From positions 33,661 to 97,660 of the forward strand of contig NZ_PJJS01000041.1 in assembly GCF_002929845.1 (NCBI RefSeq): DNA of 64,000 nucleotides, given 5' to 3'. A program made the position numbers and the translations under genes. The number at the start of each line of letters is the position of its first letter. The stretch's first letter is position 1. Source of the DNA: Cryobacterium sp. M96 (GTDB taxonomy: Bacteria; Actinomycetota; Actinomycetes; Actinomycetales; Microbacteriaceae). Positions 8,510-18,053 of the stretch are shown one piece after another. Under the pieces are notes generated by a model. That model did no database searches and was not told the DNA's origin. It worked only from the letters and a program-made list of their open reading frames with translations.

Positions 8510-8773
8510 TCAGAGGAGCCCGGCGAGAGCGAAGATTCCGGTGGCGGCGGCGAGCACGGCCACGGCACCGACGAGGCTGGTCGTCACCCGGTCCACGTAA
8601 CCTTCCTTGCGTCCGGTCGCGAGCTGTACGCTCAGGGTTCCGATCGTGCAGCCGGCGAAGGAGAGGCTCATCCAGATCAGATGCTGGCCGGGCAGGGACA
8701 GCCATCCGGCCAGCACGGCGCACGCGAACGCGAACAACCACACCACGACGACGCTCTTCCACTGCCAGCTCAC
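8510..8773 (-). CDS. Small multi-span membrane protein, unknown function
   Basis: 87 residues if the GTG at 8773 is the start (MSWQWKSVVVVWLFAFACAV). Three hydrophobic segments are visible (SVVVVWLFAFACAVLAGWL, LIWMSLSFAGCTIGTLSVQL and LVGAVAVLAAATGIFALAGLL), separated by a charged loop GRKEGYVDRV. No catalytic motif is visible. A farther GTG at 8812 would add 13 polar residues; I prefer 8773 because a CAGAAT hexamer lies 6 bases before it. The gene is divergent from glnR. A role is not inferable. Confidence 0.65.
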   Translation of the reverse strand: MSWQWKSVVVVWLFAFACAVLAGWLSLPGQHLIWMSLSFAGCTIGTLSVQLATGRKEGYVDRVTTSLVGAVAVLAAATGIFALAGLL

Positions 8774-8779
8774 CCTCTC

Positions 8780-8785
8780 ATTCTG
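8780..8785 (-). promoter_or_regulatory. Weak -10-like hexamer before the small membrane protein at 8773
   Basis: CAGAAT on the minus strand, 6 bases from the GTG. The first base departs from TANNNT, so support is modest. Confidence 0.3.
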
Positions 8786-8847
8786 CCCTGCCCGGGACCC
8801 TTTCCGCGGCACGCTAGGATGGGGCGCACAATCCTTGGAGGGTGAGT

Positions 8848-9540
8848 GTGGCCCAGTTGTTGATCCTGACCTCGGCGGTCAACAGTGACGTTCTTCCCGC
8901 CCTCGCCCTGCTGTCACACGGCACGCGCACCATCCCCGCCCAGCCGGACCAGCTCGTGACGGCGCCCGACGCCGACCTCATGCTCGTCGATGCCCGCTCC
9001 AATCTGATGGCGGCCAAGTCGCTCTGCCAGATTCTGCGCACCACGGGAAACACCGTTCCGCTGCTGCTCGTGATCACGGAGGGCGGCCTGGCCGCGGTGA
9101 GCCCGGACTGGGGCGTCGACGACGTCATCCTCGAGACGGCCGGGCCGGCCGAGGTGGATGCGCGCATCCGCCTCGCCGTCGGGCGCGTGCCCCGCACGGA
9201 GGAATCCGCCACCATCCGCGCCGCCGGGGTCATCATCGACGAGGCCAGCTATTCCGCCAAGGTGCACGGCCGGCCGCTGGACCTCACCTACAAGGAATTC
9301 GAGCTCCTGCGCTTTCTCACCGCGCATCCGTCGCGGGTCTTCACCCGGGAACAGCTACTCAGCGAGGTCTGGGGCTACGACTACTTCGGCGGCACCCGCA
9401 CGGTGGACGTGCACGTGCGGCGACTGCGGGCCAAGCTCGGCGACCAGGAATCCTTGATCGGCACCGTGCGCAACGTGGGCTACCGCTTCAATGTGCAGGA
9501 ACAGGACGGCACCCGTGGCATTCATCCGGTTTGCGCCTGA
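8848..9540 (+). CDS. glnR: GlnR-type orphan response regulator (nitrogen control)
   Basis: 230 residues. The N-terminal receiver-like domain ([19 protein letters not shown]; Asp in LMLVDARSN) lacks the usual acidic pair and the switch Lys, as in actinobacterial GlnR, which works as a homodimer without classical phosphorylation. The C-terminal winged helix is OmpR-like ([20 protein letters not shown], then [13 protein letters not shown]). GlnR controls ammonium assimilation genes. Orthology rests on the atypical receiver plus linkage to mshD and pst genes, as in mycobacteria. The start at 8848 is 6 bases from GGAGG; an upstream GTG at 8842 abuts that site. Confidence 0.85.
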   Translation: MAQLLILTSAVNSDVLPALALLSHGTRTIPAQPDQLVTAPDADLMLVDARSNLMAAKSLCQILRTTGNTVPLLLVITEGGLAAVSPDWGVDDVILETAGPAEVDARIRLAVGRVPRTEESATIRAAGVIIDEASYSAKVHGRPLDLTYKEFELLRFLTAHPSRVFTREQLLSEVWGYDYFGGTRTVDVHVRRLRAKLGDQESLIGTVRNVGYRFNVQEQDGTRGIHPVCA

Positions 9541-10435
9541 TCTGACGGATGCCGCCTTCGCGGCCGAGTTCCACCGGGTCAGCGCCACCGCTACCCAGGG
9601 CGACGGCTACGCGCCGTTCAACGAACAGTCCCTTTTCGACGTGGCCGCGGGGCACCGCGCCCCGTTCCTGGTCGTGGAGAAGGACGGGAACGTCGTCGTG
9701 GGTGCGGGCATCCTCGGCGCCGGCGAACTCGACCTCGTCGTCGACCCGGCCCGACGCCGGCACGGGTACGGCACGGCCGCCCTGGCCGAAATCCTGGCCG
9801 ACGCGCCCGGGGAGCTGACGATCTGGTCGCACGGCGACCACCCCGCTGCCCGGGCGCTCGCCGATCGGTTCGCTTTCACGGCCGAGCGCACCCTGCTGCA
9901 GCTGCGGCTGGACCTGTCGAAGGAGACAGCCGGCAGCGCGCCGGCCGAGCCCGGAGGCCCTGCCCGCACCGGCATCCGTGCCGCCGTCCAGATCGACGCG
10001 TTCCGGCCCGGGCCGGACGACGCGGAATGGGTAGCGCTGAACGCGCTGGTGTTCGCCGCGCACCCGGAGCAGGGGGCTCTGACCGCGAGCGATCTGGCCG
10101 CCCGCTGTGCCGAACCGTGGTTCTCGGCCGGTGATTTCCTGGTGGCCCGCGACGCCGGCACTGGCACCGGTCGGATGGTCGGCTACAACTGGTTGAAGAT
10201 CGAGTCGGGCTCCCCGGTGGGCGAGATCTACGTCGTCGGCGTGCACCCGGATGCCGCCGGTCGCGGCGTCGGCCGCCGCCTCATGTTGGCCGGGCTCGAC
10301 CGCCTCCGCGAACGCGGGTGCCGTACCGCGGACCTGTATGTGGAGGCCGACAGCGCCGCCGCGGTGGCCCTGTATCGTTCGCTCGGGTTCACCGAGCGAA
10401 CGATCGATGTGCAGTACCGCCGCAGCCCGCGTTGA
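9515..10435 (+). CDS. mshD: Mycothiol synthase MshD
   Basis: 306 residues with two GNAT domains in tandem. MshD acetylates the Cys amine of Cys-GlcN-Ins using acetyl-CoA, the last step of mycothiol synthesis. The N-terminal GNAT repeat has [21 protein letters not shown]. The active C-terminal repeat has the acetyl-CoA loop [20 protein letters not shown] and the strand [20 protein letters not shown]. The GTG at 9515 was chosen because AGGA lies 8 bases upstream; it overlaps the glnR end by 26 bases, implying translational coupling. The gene marks the organism as a mycothiol-producing actinobacterium. Confidence 0.92.
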   Translation: MAFIRFAPDLTDAAFAAEFHRVSATATQGDGYAPFNEQSLFDVAAGHRAPFLVVEKDGNVVVGAGILGAGELDLVVDPARRRHGYGTAALAEILADAPGELTIWSHGDHPAARALADRFAFTAERTLLQLRLDLSKETAGSAPAEPGGPARTGIRAAVQIDAFRPGPDDAEWVALNALVFAAHPEQGALTASDLAARCAEPWFSAGDFLVARDAGTGTGRMVGYNWLKIESGSPVGEIYVVGVHPDAAGRGVGRRLMLAGLDRLRERGCRTADLYVEADSAAAVALYRSLGFTERTIDVQYRRSPR

Positions 10436-10491
10436 CCAGTGTTCATCCAAGATCGTCGCATTCGCGCGGTCCGCAGTGTCAAGATGGTTGA

Positions 10492-12666
10492 ATGGACGGC
10501 GATAACATTCAGACCGACTCGGGCCTGGGCAGCGACTTTGACGATGATTTCGATCCCCTGATCGGCGTGAACGATCCGGCGCTCCTTACCGAGCGCTACC
10601 TCGACCGGGAACTGAGCTGGCTGGCCTTCAACCAGCGGGTGCTCGAGCTCGCGGAGGACCCCGATCTCCCGGCTCTGGAACGGGCGAACTTCCTGGCCAT
10701 CTTCGCCAGCAACCTCGACGAATTCTTCATGGTGCGGGTCGCCGGCCTGAAGCGCCGCATCCTCACCGGGCTGGCCGTGCCGACCAACATCGGGCGCGCC
10801 CCGCAGGACGCCCTCTCCGACATCTCCACCACGGCCCACGTTCTGCAGGCCCGGCACGCCCACGCCTTCCAGGACCTCGTCAGCCCGGCCCTCGCCGAAG
10901 CCGGGATCGACATCGTCAACTGGGACACCCTGGACGACGCCGACCGCCGTTCCCTGCGCGACTACTTCTCGAACCAGATCTTCCCGGTGCTGATGCCCCT
11001 CGCGGTCGACCCGGTGCATCCATTCCCCTATATCTCCGGGCTCTCGCTGAACCTCGCGGTCCGGGTTCGCAACTCCAAAACCGGCAAGCAGGAGTTCGCC
11101 CGGCTCAAGGTGCCCACCATGCTCCCCCGCTTCGTGCGCGTGGACCGACGCGAGAAGGCAGACAGCGTACGCTTCATCACGCTCGAGGACCTGATCGCGA
11201 ACCATCTCGGAGACCTGTTCCCGGGCATGGACATCCTCGAGCACCACGTCTTCCGGGTCACCCGCAACGAAGACGTCGAGATCGAAGAGGACGAGACCGA
11301 GAATCTGATCAAGGCCCTCGAGAAGGAGCTGCTGCGCCGCCGGTTCGGCCCGCCCATCCGTCTCGAGATCACCGAAGACATGGACGAGGTCACCCTCGGC
11401 CTGCTCGTGCGCGAGCTGGACGTCACCGATCAGGAGGTGTACCGCCTGCCGGCCCCGCTCGACCTGGGCGGCCTGTTCGACCTGCGGATCGACCGCCCGG
11501 ACCTGCGCTATGTGAAGCACGTGCCGACGACGGCCGTTCAGCTGCTCGCCCCGGAACCGAACGCGGAACCGGACATCTTCAGCGCCATCTCGCGCCGGGA
11601 CATCCTGCTGCACCACCCGTACGAGTCGTTCGCAACCAGCGTGCAAGCGTTCCTCGAGCAGGCCGCGGCCGACCCGGACGTGCTCGCCATCAAGCAGACC
11701 CTGTACCGTACCTCGGGCGACAGCCCCATCGTCGAGGCGCTGATCGCAGCCGCCGAGTCGGGCAAGCAGGTTCTCGCCCTGGTGGAGATCAAGGCCCGCT
11801 TCGACGAACAGGCCAACATCACCTGGGCCCGCAAGCTCGAGAAGGCCGGCGTGCACGTGGTCTACGGCCTCGTGGGCCTGAAGACGCACTGCAAACTCGC
11901 GCTCGTGGTGCGGAACGAAGACGGCGTTTTGCGCCACTACAGCCACATCGGCACCGGCAACTACAACCCCAAGACCAGCCGTCTCTACGAAGACCTCGGG
12001 CTCCTGACCGCGGACCCGCAGGTGGGCAAGGACCTCACCCGTCTGTTCAACGAACTCTCCGGCTACGCGATCGAGAAGAAGTTCAAGCGCCTGCTGGTGG
12101 CGCCGCTGCACCTGCGCCGCGCCCTGCTCAAGAGCATCGCGACGGAAACCGCGGCCGCCCAGGCCGGCAAGCCGTCGGGCATCCGGATCAAGGTGAACTC
12201 CATGGTCGACGAGGCCATCATCGACGCACTGTATCGGGCCAGCCAGGCGCGCGTGCCGATCGAGATCTGGGTGCGCGGCATCTGCAGCCTGAAGCCCGGG
12301 GTCCCCGGGATGAGCGAGACCATCAAGGTGCGCTCGATTCTCGGGCGATACCTGGAGCACTCCCGGATCTTCTCGTTCCACACCAACGGTGACCCGCAGG
12401 TCTACATCGGCAGCGCCGACATGATGCACCGCAACCTCGACCGCCGGGTCGAGGCGCTGGTGCGCCTCGTCGACCCTGACCACCTGACCGAAATCGACGC
12501 CCTCTTCACCCGGGCCATGGACGACCGAACCTCATCGTGGTGGCTGGACAGCTCGGGCGAATGGACGCGCCACCACCTGGACGGTTCCGGCCATCCGCTC
12601 GACGACATGCAGAACAGGCTCATGCAACAAATCTCCCTCCGCAAGCGCCCGGCGGGGCGCCGATGA
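10492..12666 (+). CDS. ppk: Polyphosphate kinase 1
   Basis: 724 residues, full length. PPK1 reversibly transfers the gamma phosphate of ATP to inorganic polyphosphate. The N-terminal domain ([20 protein letters not shown]) and head domain ([20 protein letters not shown]) precede the two phospholipase-D-like catalytic domains. The autophosphorylated His is in [13 protein letters not shown], and the ATP-pocket stretch [20 protein letters not shown] is visible. The last four bases overlap the mutT1 start. The position between mshD and the pst genes makes this a phosphate storage and uptake cluster. A CAAGAT hexamer lies 6 bases before the ATG. Confidence 0.97.
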   Translation: MDGDNIQTDSGLGSDFDDDFDPLIGVNDPALLTERYLDRELSWLAFNQRVLELAEDPDLPALERANFLAIFASNLDEFFMVRVAGLKRRILTGLAVPTNIGRAPQDALSDISTTAHVLQARHAHAFQDLVSPALAEAGIDIVNWDTLDDADRRSLRDYFSNQIFPVLMPLAVDPVHPFPYISGLSLNLAVRVRNSKTGKQEFARLKVPTMLPRFVRVDRREKADSVRFITLEDLIANHLGDLFPGMDILEHHVFRVTRNEDVEIEEDETENLIKALEKELLRRRFGPPIRLEITEDMDEVTLGLLVRELDVTDQEVYRLPAPLDLGGLFDLRIDRPDLRYVKHVPTTAVQLLAPEPNAEPDIFSAISRRDILLHHPYESFATSVQAFLEQAAADPDVLAIKQTLYRTSGDSPIVEALIAAAESGKQVLALVEIKARFDEQANITWARKLEKAGVHVVYGLVGLKTHCKLALVVRNEDGVLRHYSHIGTGNYNPKTSRLYEDLGLLTADPQVGKDLTRLFNELSGYAIEKKFKRLLVAPLHLRRALLKSIATETAAAQAGKPSGIRIKVNSMVDEAIIDALYRASQARVPIEIWVRGICSLKPGVPGMSETIKVRSILGRYLEHSRIFSFHTNGDPQVYIGSADMMHRNLDRRVEALVRLVDPDHLTEIDALFTRAMDDRTSSWWLDSSGEWTRHHLDGSGHPLDDMQNRLMQQISLRKRPAGRR

Positions 12667-13601
12667 GCGACCCTGCCATCTACGCTGCGGGCGCCGTCTG
12701 CTGGCGCCTGATCGACGGCAAGATCCACGTTCTCCTGATCCATCGCACCGTGTACGGCGACGTGACCATTCCCAAAGGGAAGGTCGACCCAGGCGAGACC
12801 CTGCCGCAGACGGCCGTGCGCGAGATCGGGGAGGAGACCGGCCTGGCCGTGGCCCTCGGCGTGCCACTGGGCATCTCCGCCTACTCGCTGCTCAACGGCC
12901 GCGAGAAGATCGTTCACTACTGGGCCGCAGAGATCACGCCCGCGGCCATCCAGCACTCGACCTTCGTGCCCAACGGCGAGGTCGCGGCGATCGAGTGGGT
13001 CACCATCAAGAAGGCCCGCACCTACCTCAGTTACACGCCCGACGTGGAGATCATCGACGCATTCGCCAAGCTCGTCGACACCGGTGTCACCCGCACCTTC
13101 GCCCTGATCGCGCTCCGCCACGGCAAGACCGTGCAGCCCGGCAACTGGGACGGCCCCGACTGCAGCCGGCCGCTGACCGAGCGCGGCGTCAAGCAGGCCG
13201 CCGCCATTGTGCCCACGATCACCGCCTGGCAGCCCCTGCGGATCGTGTCGAGCACGGCGACCCGCTGCGTGACCACCGTGGCCCCGCTCGCGGCGGCCAC
13301 CGGCATCCAGATCAAGCGCACCGAACGCTACAGCCAGGACGCGTTCGAGCAGGGCCTGGCGGATGTCCGTTCCGGCATCGGCAAGCGGGTGCGGTCGCGA
13401 AAGACTGCTGTGATCTGTAGCCACGGGCCGGTTCTCCCCGAGATCCTGCACGAGATCGCCCTGGCCACCGGCACCACCCACGGTGCGTACATCTCCGACG
13501 CGGCGGCCCTCGAAACCGGGTCGTTCTCGGTGGTGCACCTCTCCGCCGACAATCCGAGCGCGGGAATCGTCGCGATCGAAACACACTCGCCTGCCCTCTG
13601 A
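12663..13601 (+). CDS. mutT1: MutT1-type Nudix hydrolase with C-terminal histidine phosphatase domain
   Basis: 312 residues, two domains. The N-terminal Nudix box reads [20 protein letters not shown] with TGL following, preceded by TIPKGK. The C-terminal histidine phosphatase domain begins [11 protein letters not shown], with a second catalytic His in [11 protein letters not shown]. Mycobacterial MutT1 has this two-domain layout, removes 8-oxo-guanine nucleotides and cleaves diadenosine polyphosphates; mutT1 neighbours ppk there too. The ATG overlaps the ppk stop in an ATGA, so translation is probably coupled. A plain diadenosine polyphosphate hydrolase is the alternative. Confidence 0.9.
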   Translation: MSDPAIYAAGAVCWRLIDGKIHVLLIHRTVYGDVTIPKGKVDPGETLPQTAVREIGEETGLAVALGVPLGISAYSLLNGREKIVHYWAAEITPAAIQHSTFVPNGEVAAIEWVTIKKARTYLSYTPDVEIIDAFAKLVDTGVTRTFALIALRHGKTVQPGNWDGPDCSRPLTERGVKQAAAIVPTITAWQPLRIVSSTATRCVTTVAPLAAATGIQIKRTERYSQDAFEQGLADVRSGIGKRVRSRKTAVICSHGPVLPEILHEIALATGTTHGAYISDAAALETGSFSVVHLSADNPSAGIVAIETHSPAL

Positions 13602-13651
13602 CCACGGTATTCGGTGAATGCCCCGCTGCTTCTTTCGGCCTGCCCCGCCGC

Positions 13652-13696
13652 GTTCACCTTCCGTTAACCTTTTCGCAGGGGTGTCGTTAACCAGGC
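13652..13696 (+). promoter_or_regulatory. PHO-box-like direct repeats upstream of pstS
   Basis: GTTCACCTTCC (13652-13662) is followed at exactly 11 bases by GTTAACCTTTT (13663-13673), with a third core GTTAACCAGGC at 13686-13696, one base out of phase. This is the PhoP/RegX3 operator type. It lies 82-126 bases before the pstS start and should drive pstSCAB when phosphate is scarce. Confidence 0.75.
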
Positions 13697-13777
13697 GGAA
13701 TATGGTCACGGTGAGGCCAGCACCGGCCTCGAACCTGCAGTCACTTGTTATGAAGTCAACCCTCGAAAGGGATATCT

Positions 13778-14866
13778 GTGAATTTCATGCGTTTTGGCCG
13801 ACCCGCGGTCATCGCCGTCGTCGCCGCACTGGCACTGTCTTCCTGCGCCGCGAACGAGGGCGCTGCACCGGGGTCCGACTCCGCCAGCGCCCTCACCGGC
13901 ACGATCAACGCCGGTGGCGCGTCCTCCCAGGGCTCAGCCCAGGAAGCCTGGATCTCAGCGTTCCAGACCGCAAACCCGGACGTCACCATCAACTACGACC
14001 CGTCCGGTTCCGGCGCAGGTCGGGAGGCGTTCATCGCCGGTGGCTCCGACTTCGCAGGCTCCGACTCCTACCTGAGCGACGACGAGCTCGCCGGCACCTT
14101 CGGTTCTTGCGCAGCGGACACCACCGCGGTCGACCTGCCCGTCTACATCTCCCCCATCGCCGTGATCTTCAACGTCGATGGGGTCGACGACCTCAACGTC
14201 GACGCCGACACGCTGGCCAAGATCTTCTCCGGCGCCATCACCACCTGGAACGATCCGGCCCTGGTCGCACTGAACGAGGGCGTCTCGCTCCCGTCGACCG
14301 CGATCACCGCCGTGCACCGCTCGGATGACTCGGGCACCACGAAGAACTTTGCGGACTACCTCGGCCAGAACGCCCCGGACGTGTGGACCGAGAAGGCTTC
14401 CGACACCTTCCCGTTCCAGACCGGTGAGGGTGCGCAGGGCACCTCGGGCGTCGTCGACGCCGTCACCAACGGCGTGGGCACGATCGGCTACGCCGACGCG
14501 TCGCGCGCCGGAGACCTCGGGGTCGCCAAGCTCAAGGTCGGCGACGAGTTCGTCGCGTACAGCGCCGAAGCCGCCGCCGCCGTCGTCGACGGTTCTCCTC
14601 TCGTCGAGGGCCGCGAAGCCAACGACCTCGCGTTCGACCTCAACCGCATGACCGACAACCCGGCCGAGTACCCGCTGGTCCTGGTCAGCTACGCGATCGT
14701 TTGCACCGAGTACGCCGACCCCGCCCAGGCTGAGCTCGTCAAGGCCTACGTCGGCTACATGGCCAGCGCCGAGGGCCAGGCCGAAGCGGTAGCATCCGCC
14801 GGCGCGGCATCGATGACGACCGAACTCCAGGACAAGGTCGCAGCGGTTCTCGAGACCATCAAGTAG
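13778..14866 (+). CDS. pstS: Phosphate ABC transporter substrate-binding lipoprotein PstS
   Basis: 362 residues. The lipoprotein signal ends at ALALSSC (lipobox Cys about residue 23), so the mature protein is tethered outside the membrane. Phosphate-binding loops are visible: TINAGGASSQGSAQEAW, NYDPSGSGAGREAFI, DFAGSDSYLS and HRSDDSGTTKNFADYL. It captures phosphate for the PstCAB channel. GTG at 13778 was chosen as start because GAAAGG lies 7 bases upstream; an ATG at 13787 is too far from it. PHO-box-like repeats precede the gene and a hairpin separates it from pstC. Confidence 0.96.
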   Translation: MNFMRFGRPAVIAVVAALALSSCAANEGAAPGSDSASALTGTINAGGASSQGSAQEAWISAFQTANPDVTINYDPSGSGAGREAFIAGGSDFAGSDSYLSDDELAGTFGSCAADTTAVDLPVYISPIAVIFNVDGVDDLNVDADTLAKIFSGAITTWNDPALVALNEGVSLPSTAITAVHRSDDSGTTKNFADYLGQNAPDVWTEKASDTFPFQTGEGAQGTSGVVDAVTNGVGTIGYADASRAGDLGVAKLKVGDEFVAYSAEAAAAVVDGSPLVEGREANDLAFDLNRMTDNPAEYPLVLVSYAIVCTEYADPAQAELVKAYVGYMASAEGQAEAVASAGAASMTTELQDKVAAVLETIK

Positions 14867-14888
14867 CTCCTGTTTCGCCGTTCCTCAG

Positions 14889-14935
14889 CTGCCCGATCCG
14901 GGACTCGCATGGCTTGCGAGCACCGGGTCGGGCAG
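14889..14935 (+). terminator. pstS-pstC intergenic hairpin (attenuator or mRNA stabiliser)
   Basis: A stable stem: outer CTGCCCGA with TCGGGCAG, then CCGG pairs, then CTCGCA with TGCGAG around a short loop. There is no uridine tract just after it. It starts 23 bases after pstS. Such stems commonly protect the binding-protein mRNA and limit read-through, so PstS outnumbers the membrane subunits. Confidence 0.7.
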
Positions 14936-15010
14936 ACTGGGGTTCGTGGCCTGTGACCTGAACCTCTCTTTCTTAGCTTTTGCCCCAACCCTCCCAGGGA
15001 GATACCCGGC

Positions 15011-15955
15011 ATGACGACCGCAGTAGAGCGACCCTCGCTCAAGGCCAAGGAACGCCCCGGCGACCGCATCTTCGCCACGAGCACGATTGTGGCCGGCAGC
15101 CTCATCCTGGCAATTCTCGCCGCCGTAGCGGCCTTTCTGCTTGTGCAGAGCCTGCCGGCCTTCCTCGCCGACCCGGAGGAGTTCAAGGGCGACACCACCA
15201 ACTTCTGGTCGTATGTCTGGCCGCTCGCGTTCGGCACACTCTGGGCGGCGTTCCTCGCGCTGATCATGGCCGTGCCCGTCGCCATCGGCATCGCGCTCTT
15301 CATCTCGCACTATGCCCCCCGCAAGCTCGCGCAGGGCCTGGGCTACCTGATCGACCTTCTCGCCGCCGTGCCCTCCGTCGTCTTCGGGCTGTGGGGCATC
15401 GGCGTGCTCGCGCCGCTCGTGCAGCCGTTCTACACGAACCTGGTCGAGTGGTTCGGCTGGATCCCCCTCTTTGCCGGCCCGGTTTCCGGCACCGGGCGCA
15501 CGACGCTCACGGTCGCCATCGTGCTGGCTGTCATGGTCTTGCCGATCATCACGGCGTTGTCCCGGGAGATCTTCCTGCAGACCCCCGTGCTATACGAGGA
15601 AGCATCACTGGCCCTCGGCGCAACCCGCTGGGAAATGATCGCCATGGCCGTGCTGCCCTTCGGCCGTGCCGGGATCATCTCCGCCTCGATGCTCGGCCTC
15701 GGCCGGGCCCTGGGTGAAACCATGGCCGTCGCCATGGTGCTCTCACCGAGCCGGGACGTCATCTTCCAGCTCCTGACCTCGCAGAACCCCACCACAATCG
15801 CCGCGAACATCGCCCTCAACTTTCCGGAGGCGCACGGCGTCGGCGTCAATATTCTGCTCGCGACGGGTCTCATTCTCTTCGTCATCACGCTCGTGGTGAA
15901 CATGATCGCCCGCGTCATCATCAACCGCCGCAAGGCATTCTCCGGAGCGAACTGA
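15011..15955 (+). CDS. pstC: Phosphate ABC transporter permease PstC
   Basis: 314 residues with about six membrane spans (first span around residues 31-52). The inner-membrane permease pairs with PstA to form the phosphate channel. The EAA loop that docks on PstB is LYEEASLALGATRWEMIAMA, and GLGRALGETMAVAMVL is typical of PstC. The AVPSVVFGLWGIGVLAPLVQ segment is also characteristic. It begins 144 bases after pstS past a hairpin, with a GGGAG ribosome site, and its stop overlaps the pstA start by one base. Confidence 0.96.
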   Translation: MTTAVERPSLKAKERPGDRIFATSTIVAGSLILAILAAVAAFLLVQSLPAFLADPEEFKGDTTNFWSYVWPLAFGTLWAAFLALIMAVPVAIGIALFISHYAPRKLAQGLGYLIDLLAAVPSVVFGLWGIGVLAPLVQPFYTNLVEWFGWIPLFAGPVSGTGRTTLTVAIVLAVMVLPIITALSREIFLQTPVLYEEASLALGATRWEMIAMAVLPFGRAGIISASMLGLGRALGETMAVAMVLSPSRDVIFQLLTSQNPTTIAANIALNFPEAHGVGVNILLATGLILFVITLVVNMIARVIINRRKAFSGAN

Positions 15956-17055
15956 TGAGCCTGACGACCACGACCTCGAACACGGCCGCGCCCCTGACGA
16001 ACTCCCTCACCGCGGGCAAGCTTCCTCGGCACACCTCTCTGGCCGTGCTCCTGGCCAGCTGGCTGGTCACAGGCGCGTTCTTCTTCGTGGTGATGCTCTC
16101 CGGCGCTGCCGAGGGATTCAACATCGTCGGAACGCTCTTCTTCGGCACCGTCGTCTACTGCGTCGCCATCTACCTGCTCTCGTACTTCGTCGAGGGCGTG
16201 CGCAAGGCCAAGGACCGCCTGGTCACCGCCCTCGTGACCGTGGCCTTCGCGGTCGCCCTTCTGCCGCTCTTCTCGCTCGTCATAACCACCCTGGTCAACG
16301 GACTGCCGGCGTTCCTCACCCCGAGCTTTTTCACCCAATCCCAGCGCAACGTCGTGGGCGAGGGCGGCGGCGCCTTGCACGCCGTCATCGGCACGCTGCT
16401 GATCACCGGTGTGGCCACGCTCATTTCGGTGCCGATCGGCCTCCTGGCAGCGATCTACCTCACCGAGTACGGCCGAGGTCGGCTGGCTCGGGCGATCACG
16501 TTCTTCGTCGACGTCATGACCGGCATCCCGTCGATCGTCGCGGGACTCTTCGCGTTCGCCCTGTTCTCTCTTCTGTTCGACGACCCCGGCATCCGCTTCG
16601 GATTCGGCGGCGCCATCGCCCTCACAGTGTTGATGATCCCCGTCGTCGTTCGTTCGAGCGAGGAAATGCTCAAGCTTGTTCCCAACGAGCTTCGCGAGGC
16701 GGCGTACGCGCTCGGTGTGCCGAAATGGCTGACCATCGTCAAGGTCGTGCTGCCGACATCCCTCGCCGGGATCGTGACCGGGATCATGATCTCGATCTCC
16801 CGCGTGATCGGTGAGACGGCGCCGCTGCTGATCATCTCCGGGTTCACGGCCAGCATGAACTACGACCTGTTCAACGAGCGCATGATGACCCTGCCCGTGT
16901 TCGTCTACACCCAGTACGCCAACCAGGGCGCAGACACCCAGTCCTACCTCGACCGTGCCTGGGCCGGCGCCCTGACGCTCATCTTGATCGTGATGCTATT
17001 GAACCTGGGCGCGCGCGTCATCGCCAAAATCTTCTCCCCCAAGCTCGGCCGCTAG
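15955..17055 (+). CDS. pstA: Phosphate ABC transporter permease PstA
   Basis: 366 residues. The second Pst permease subunit has eight or so hydrophobic segments; an extra N-terminal pair ([20 protein letters not shown] and [20 protein letters not shown]) makes it longer than the enterobacterial protein, as in other actinobacteria. Conserved stretches are [25 protein letters not shown] and the EAA loop [20 protein letters not shown], followed by [12 protein letters not shown]. Translation is probably coupled to pstC through TGATG. The insertion of about 25 residues near residue 115 ([20 protein letters not shown]) is a normal periplasmic loop. Confidence 0.95.
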   Translation: MSLTTTTSNTAAPLTNSLTAGKLPRHTSLAVLLASWLVTGAFFFVVMLSGAAEGFNIVGTLFFGTVVYCVAIYLLSYFVEGVRKAKDRLVTALVTVAFAVALLPLFSLVITTLVNGLPAFLTPSFFTQSQRNVVGEGGGALHAVIGTLLITGVATLISVPIGLLAAIYLTEYGRGRLARAITFFVDVMTGIPSIVAGLFAFALFSLLFDDPGIRFGFGGAIALTVLMIPVVVRSSEEMLKLVPNELREAAYALGVPKWLTIVKVVLPTSLAGIVTGIMISISRVIGETAPLLIISGFTASMNYDLFNERMMTLPVFVYTQYANQGADTQSYLDRAWAGALTLILIVMLLNLGARVIAKIFSPKLGR

Positions 17056-17096
17056 GCTCCACCTCCCGGCCTCGGCCGTCTGATCCAAAGGAATGC

Positions 17097-17876
17097 ATGT
17101 CCAAGCGCATTGAAGTCAACGACCTCAACGTCTACTACAGCAAGTTTCTGGCTGTCGAAGACGTGTCGTTGGTGATCGAGCCTCGAACCGTGACGGCCCT
17201 GATCGGGCCCAGCGGATGCGGCAAGTCCACGTTCCTGCGCACGCTGAACCGCATGCACGAGGTCATCCCCGGGGCGTACGTCACGGGCGATGTACTCATC
17301 GACGGCAACAACCTCTATGGTCAGGGAGTCGACCCGGTGCTCGTGCGGCGCCAGGTGGGCATGGTGTTCCAGCGCCCGAACCCGTTCCCGACCATGTCGA
17401 TCGGCGACAACGTACTGGCCGGCGTGAAGCTCAACAACCGCCGGATGGCCAAGTCCGACGCCGACGACCTGATCGAGAAGTCGCTGCAGGGCGCGAACCT
17501 CTGGAAAGAGGTCAAGGATCGCCTCGACAAGCCCGGCTCGAGCCTCTCCGGAGGCCAACAACAGCGCCTCTGCATCGCACGCGCGATCGCGGTGCACCCC
17601 GACGTCATCCTTATGGACGAGCCGTGCTCGGCCCTCGACCCGATCTCGACGCTGGCGATCGAGGACCTGATCGAGGAGATGAAGGCCGACTACACGATTG
17701 TGATCGTCACTCACAACATGCAGCAGGCATCCCGGGTCTCCGACCGCACCGGATTCTTCAACATCGCCGGCACCGGCAAGCCCGGCAAGCTGATCGAGTA
17801 CGACGACACGACCACGATCTTCTCCAACCCGAGCGAGCAGGCCACCGAGGACTACGTCTCCGGCCGCTTCGGCTAA
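17097..17876 (+). CDS. pstB: Phosphate ABC transporter ATPase PstB
   Basis: 259 residues, full length. It is the ATP-hydrolysing subunit of the Pst system. Walker A is GPSGCGKST, the signature is [16 protein letters not shown], Walker B with catalytic Glu is [12 protein letters not shown], and the H-loop is [33 protein letters not shown] near the end is characteristic of PstB. It is the last gene of pstSCAB; an inverted-repeat element sits 60 bases downstream, before the convergent aminotransferase gene. Confidence 0.97.
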   Translation: MSKRIEVNDLNVYYSKFLAVEDVSLVIEPRTVTALIGPSGCGKSTFLRTLNRMHEVIPGAYVTGDVLIDGNNLYGQGVDPVLVRRQVGMVFQRPNPFPTMSIGDNVLAGVKLNNRRMAKSDADDLIEKSLQGANLWKEVKDRLDKPGSSLSGGQQQRLCIARAIAVHPDVILMDEPCSALDPISTLAIEDLIEEMKADYTIVIVTHNMQQASRVSDRTGFFNIAGTGKPGKLIEYDDTTTIFSNPSEQATEDYVSGRFG

Positions 17877-17936
17877 GCCCGGTTCCGTGCCTGGCGCGCG
17901 GACAGCACTGCGCCCTCGCTCCGCGCCCCGAACGAA

Positions 17937-18009
17937 TTCGACGGAGATTCTGCCCTGAACGCGCCGATTACGCGTGAAACGGCACGATTAGAGCAGAATC
18001 TCCGTCGAA
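17937..18009. repeat. Inverted-repeat element, copy A
   Basis: Arms TTCGACGGAGATTCTGC (17937-17953) and its exact complement (17993-18009) flank a 39-base centre. It lies between convergent pstB and the aminotransferase gene. Closely similar arms recur at 35298-35371 and 51558-51635 with unrelated centres. No open frame is present inside. Confidence 0.8.
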
Positions 18010-18053
18010 CTGGTTAGCAAGCCGGCTGCGGGGCGACGCGCTGCGGTGGGGCG

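Noticed and set aside
10228..12483. A 751-codon minus-strand frame opposite ppk
   Set aside because: Antisense shadow of a complete polyphosphate kinase; Val/Gly/His-rich with no recognisable domain.
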